NCBI RefSeq assembly: GCF_958445495.1
Contig: NZ_CAUCSQ010000091.1
Coordinates: forward strand, 1-7,622
DNA from: an uncultured Bacteroides sp.
GTDB lineage: Bacteria > Bacteroidota > Bacteroidia > Bacteroidales > Bacteroidaceae
Reading direction: 5' to 3'
DNA: 7,622 nucleotides
Shown here: positions 6,307-7,622 of the stretch, piece by piece
Numbering within the stretch: position 1 is the stretch's first letter
Layout of the letters: each line of letters opens with the position of its first letter
The notes under the pieces: generated by a model
Told to the model about the DNA's origin: nothing
The model's input: the letters and a program-made list of their open reading frames with translations, nothing else
Databases searched by the model: none
Made by a program: the position numbers and the translations under genes

Positions 6307-6642
6307 ATGGACTACAAAAAAACGAATGCTCCTACTACGACGGTAACCCGTGACATGATGGAACTCTGTGCCGATACAGGAAATGTTTATGAAACTGTTG
6401 CCATTATCGGTAAGCGTGCTAACCAGATTAGTGTGGAAATCAAGAATGACCTTTCTAAAAAATTGGCGGAGTTTGCTTCTTACAATGATAATTTGGAAGA
6501 GGTATTTGAAAATAGAGAGCAAATTGAAATTTCTCGTTATTATGAGAAATTGCCGAAACCGAGCCTGATTGCTACGCAAGAATATATCGAAGGGAAAATA
6601 TATTATAGAAACCCGGCAAAGGAGAAAGAAAAACTTCAGTAA
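6307..6642 (+). CDS. rpoZ: RNA polymerase omega subunit (Rpb6-like, Bacteroidota type)
   Basis: This 111-residue protein resembles the Bacteroidota omega/Rpb6 family, the small subunit that clasps the beta' C-terminus and helps RNA polymerase assemble. The conserved helix is NVYETVAIIGKRANQI (26-41), matching the omega NRFDLVLVAARRARQM region. A second conserved segment, IATQEYIEGKIYY (88-100), corresponds to the ALREIEEG region of omega. The N-terminus is short and polar and the C-terminus is lysine-rich. Only 15 bp separate it from bamD, with no promoter or terminator between, so the two are almost certainly co-transcribed. Family membership is firm; the short length makes the gene symbol somewhat less so. 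Confidence 0.85.
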   Translation: MDYKKTNAPTTTVTRDMMELCADTGNVYETVAIIGKRANQISVEIKNDLSKKLAEFASYNDNLEEVFENREQIEISRYYEKLPKPSLIATQEYIEGKIYYRNPAKEKEKLQ

Positions 6643-6758
6643 TTTATATTCTGACGAAAGAATTGATAGTCAAGTGGTAAGCGGGGTAATTATGTAATCC
6701 CCTATTTCTTATTGCTTGGCTATTATTGTTTAACTCAACTACTATTATTGGAATACTT

Positions 6759-7202
6759 ATGATTCAACGAATTCAAACAGTTTATTTATTGCTTGTTACA
6801 GGGCTTCTTATTACGGCAATGTGTTTGCCGATGGGATATTTCACTGATACGACGGGAGAACACCCTTTCAAAGTTTTAGGGTTGGATGTGAATGGTGGAT
6901 TTCAGTCTACATGGGGATTATTCGGCATTTTGATGTTAAGTACTATAATTGCTTTTGCAACGATTTTCTTATATAGAAATCGTATGTTACAGATTCGTAT
7001 GTCGATTTTTAATAGTTTATTGTTAGTAGGTTATTATATCGCTTTTTTTGCTTTTTATTTTGCATTGAAGAATGAAGCGAATCTTTTCCGTATTGGTTGG
7101 GCGTTGTGTTTGCCGCTTGTGTCTATTATCTTGAATATATTGGCTATTCGCGCTATCGGGCGGGATGAGGTAATGGTAAAGGCGGCAGACCGGCTGAGAT
7201 AA
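6759..7202 (+). CDS. DUF4293 family four-helix membrane protein
   Basis: This 147-residue integral membrane protein has the N-terminal MIQRIQTVYLLLV signature of the DUF4293 family, found mainly in Bacteroidota and of unknown function. Four hydrophobic helices are visible at about 6-24, 52-71, 83-103 and 111-131. A soluble loop of about 27 residues (YFTDTTGEHPFKVLGLDVNG) lies between the first two, and a charged tail follows the last (GRDEVMVKAADRLR). The ATG at 6759 is chosen over a TTG at 6726 because MIQRIQ is the family start. It lies 116 bp after the omega gene with no clear promoter or strong terminator between, so it probably belongs to the same unit. Confidence 0.85.
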   Translation: MIQRIQTVYLLLVTGLLITAMCLPMGYFTDTTGEHPFKVLGLDVNGGFQSTWGLFGILMLSTIIAFATIFLYRNRMLQIRMSIFNSLLLVGYYIAFFAFYFALKNEANLFRIGWALCLPLVSIILNILAIRAIGRDEVMVKAADRLR

Positions 7203-7474
7203 TGTTATCGGGATGGAAAGCACCGGAAGAAAGATAAACGATAGAAGAACGGAAGAGCGTGTCCAAGAGGATATTCAATGTCAAATTCTGTGAAGTCCAA
7301 AGTAGGTTCTATTTCCGATATTTTTGTGTTTTTACCATGGTGTTTTTATTTTGAATCACTTCTGTCGGGGCTGTCAAACCGTATTTGAGGAATATTTAAA
7401 GAGATGGAAAGAGCCCTATTTCAAAATAGAAATTGAAGGTTGAAGTTCTTATAGGTTAAAATTTTAAAGTAAAG
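7203..7474. other. Intergenic stretch without a recognisable gene
   Basis: No full-length gene is seen on either strand. A 45-codon open frame (7306-7443, +) ends in LKRWKEPYFKIEIEG and contains CRGC, but it begins after a stop, has no ATG at its head and matches no family I recognise; it may be a decayed gene or IS remnant. A nine-base direct repeat GTGTTTTTA (7326-7334 and 7340-7348) flanks part of an ACCATGGT palindrome. TTCAAAATAGAA at 7420-7431 is the exact reverse complement of 7568-7579. Confidence 0.5.
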
Positions 7475-7528
7475 AATCCTCCTATTCTTGCCTTGTATTG
7501 TGATGAAGGCTAAATAGGGGGATTTTTA
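7475..7528 (+). terminator. Strong terminator-like hairpin downstream of DUF4293
   Basis: A 12-bp outer stem (7475-7486 with 7513-7524, one G-U pair) and a 5-bp inner stem (GCCTT 7490-7494 with AAGGC 7506-7510) are followed by TTTTT at 7523-7527. It is 270 bp after the DUF4293 stop, far for that operon unless the intervening sequence was inserted. The opposite strand also has a T-rich flank, so it may act in both directions. Confidence 0.72.
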
Positions 7529-7535
7529 TGTTATA

Positions 7536-7552
7536 ACTTATAAATTATAAGT
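7536..7552. repeat. 17-nt palindrome next to the terminator
   Basis: ACTTATAA, a central A and TTATAAGT form a perfect inverted repeat directly before TGAGGCTGTCTCA (7552-7564), which itself has TGAG/CTCA ends. The junction could be an IS target or boundary; this is only inferred. Confidence 0.4.
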
Positions 7553-7575
7553 GAGGCTGTCTCATTCTTCTATTT

Positions 7576-7622
7576 TGAAGTGACCCCAAAAAGTTGGACA
7601 TGTTAAACATTATCCCGTAATA
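7576..7622. mobile_element. Probable terminal end of an IS3-family (IS150-like) element, truncated by the window
   Basis: The segment from 7576 begins TGAAGTGACCCC and continues CAAAAAGTTGGACA. It closely resembles, from memory, the terminal inverted repeats of IS150-group IS3 elements, which start TGTACTGACCCC and share the AAAAAGTTGGACA core. Such elements begin with TG, which fits T7576-G7577. The transposase genes would start beyond the right edge, so the element's identity, orientation and completeness cannot be judged. The other end and target duplication are not visible. Confidence 0.6.

Noticed and set aside
6681..6720. GGGG...CCCC hairpin between the omega and DUF4293 genes as a terminator
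   Set aside because: Only four G-C pairs close a 12-nt loop and there is no U run, so it is too weak to call.
6726..6758. TTG start for the DUF4293 protein
   Set aside because: The family begins at MIQRIQ, encoded from the ATG at 6759.
1..7622. CRISPR array, tRNA, rRNA, phage or defence system
   Set aside because: No regularly spaced repeats, cloverleaf or rRNA sequence was recognised, and the genes present are housekeeping or metabolic.

Overview
The window looks like chromosomal DNA from a gut Bacteroides (Bacteroidota). Four things point there. Promoters match the Bacteroides -33 TTTG / -7 TAnnTTTG pattern. Starts lack Shine-Dalgarno sites and sit behind A/T-rich leaders. The UvrB, BamD-like lipoprotein, Rpb6-type omega subunit and DUF4293 protein are of Bacteroidota type. 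The tail carries what looks like an IS3-family end. The species cannot be fixed from the sequence alone.

Left part (1-1261): a secreted SGNH/GDSL hydrolase (229-933, +) ends in a strong intrinsic terminator. It is bracketed by two direct copies, exactly 1060 bp apart, of a short transcription unit on the minus strand. Each copy has a -33 TTTG box, a 19-bp spacer, a TATCTTTG box and a transcribed segment. In copy 2 this is followed by a GC-rich hairpin and a run of seven U. Copy 1 is cut by the window edge before its terminator. The visible RNA is identical in both copies, so these look like paralogous small RNA genes of about 60-65 nt.

Middle (1262-5487): uvrB (minus) faces away from a phenylacetate-CoA ligase (paaK-like, plus). 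The ligase is followed by a 141-residue tandem-ACT protein, a usual partner of this ligase in anaerobes. The uvrB/paaK intergenic region holds two face-to-face -7-like boxes that overlap as an inverted repeat. A long imperfect hairpin after the ACT gene probably ends that unit.

Right part (5488-7202): a probable operon of a BamD-like outer-membrane assembly lipoprotein, the RNA polymerase omega/Rpb6-like subunit and a four-helix DUF4293 membrane protein, driven from a clear promoter just upstream of bamD.

Tail (7203-7622): 420 bases with no convincing gene. They hold a strong terminator-like hairpin, an adjacent 17-nt palindrome, a GAGGCTGTCTCA segment and, at the very edge, the probable terminal repeat of an IS3-family (IS150-like) element. 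The core genes are ordinary housekeeping content. The duplicated small RNA unit is the most interesting feature.
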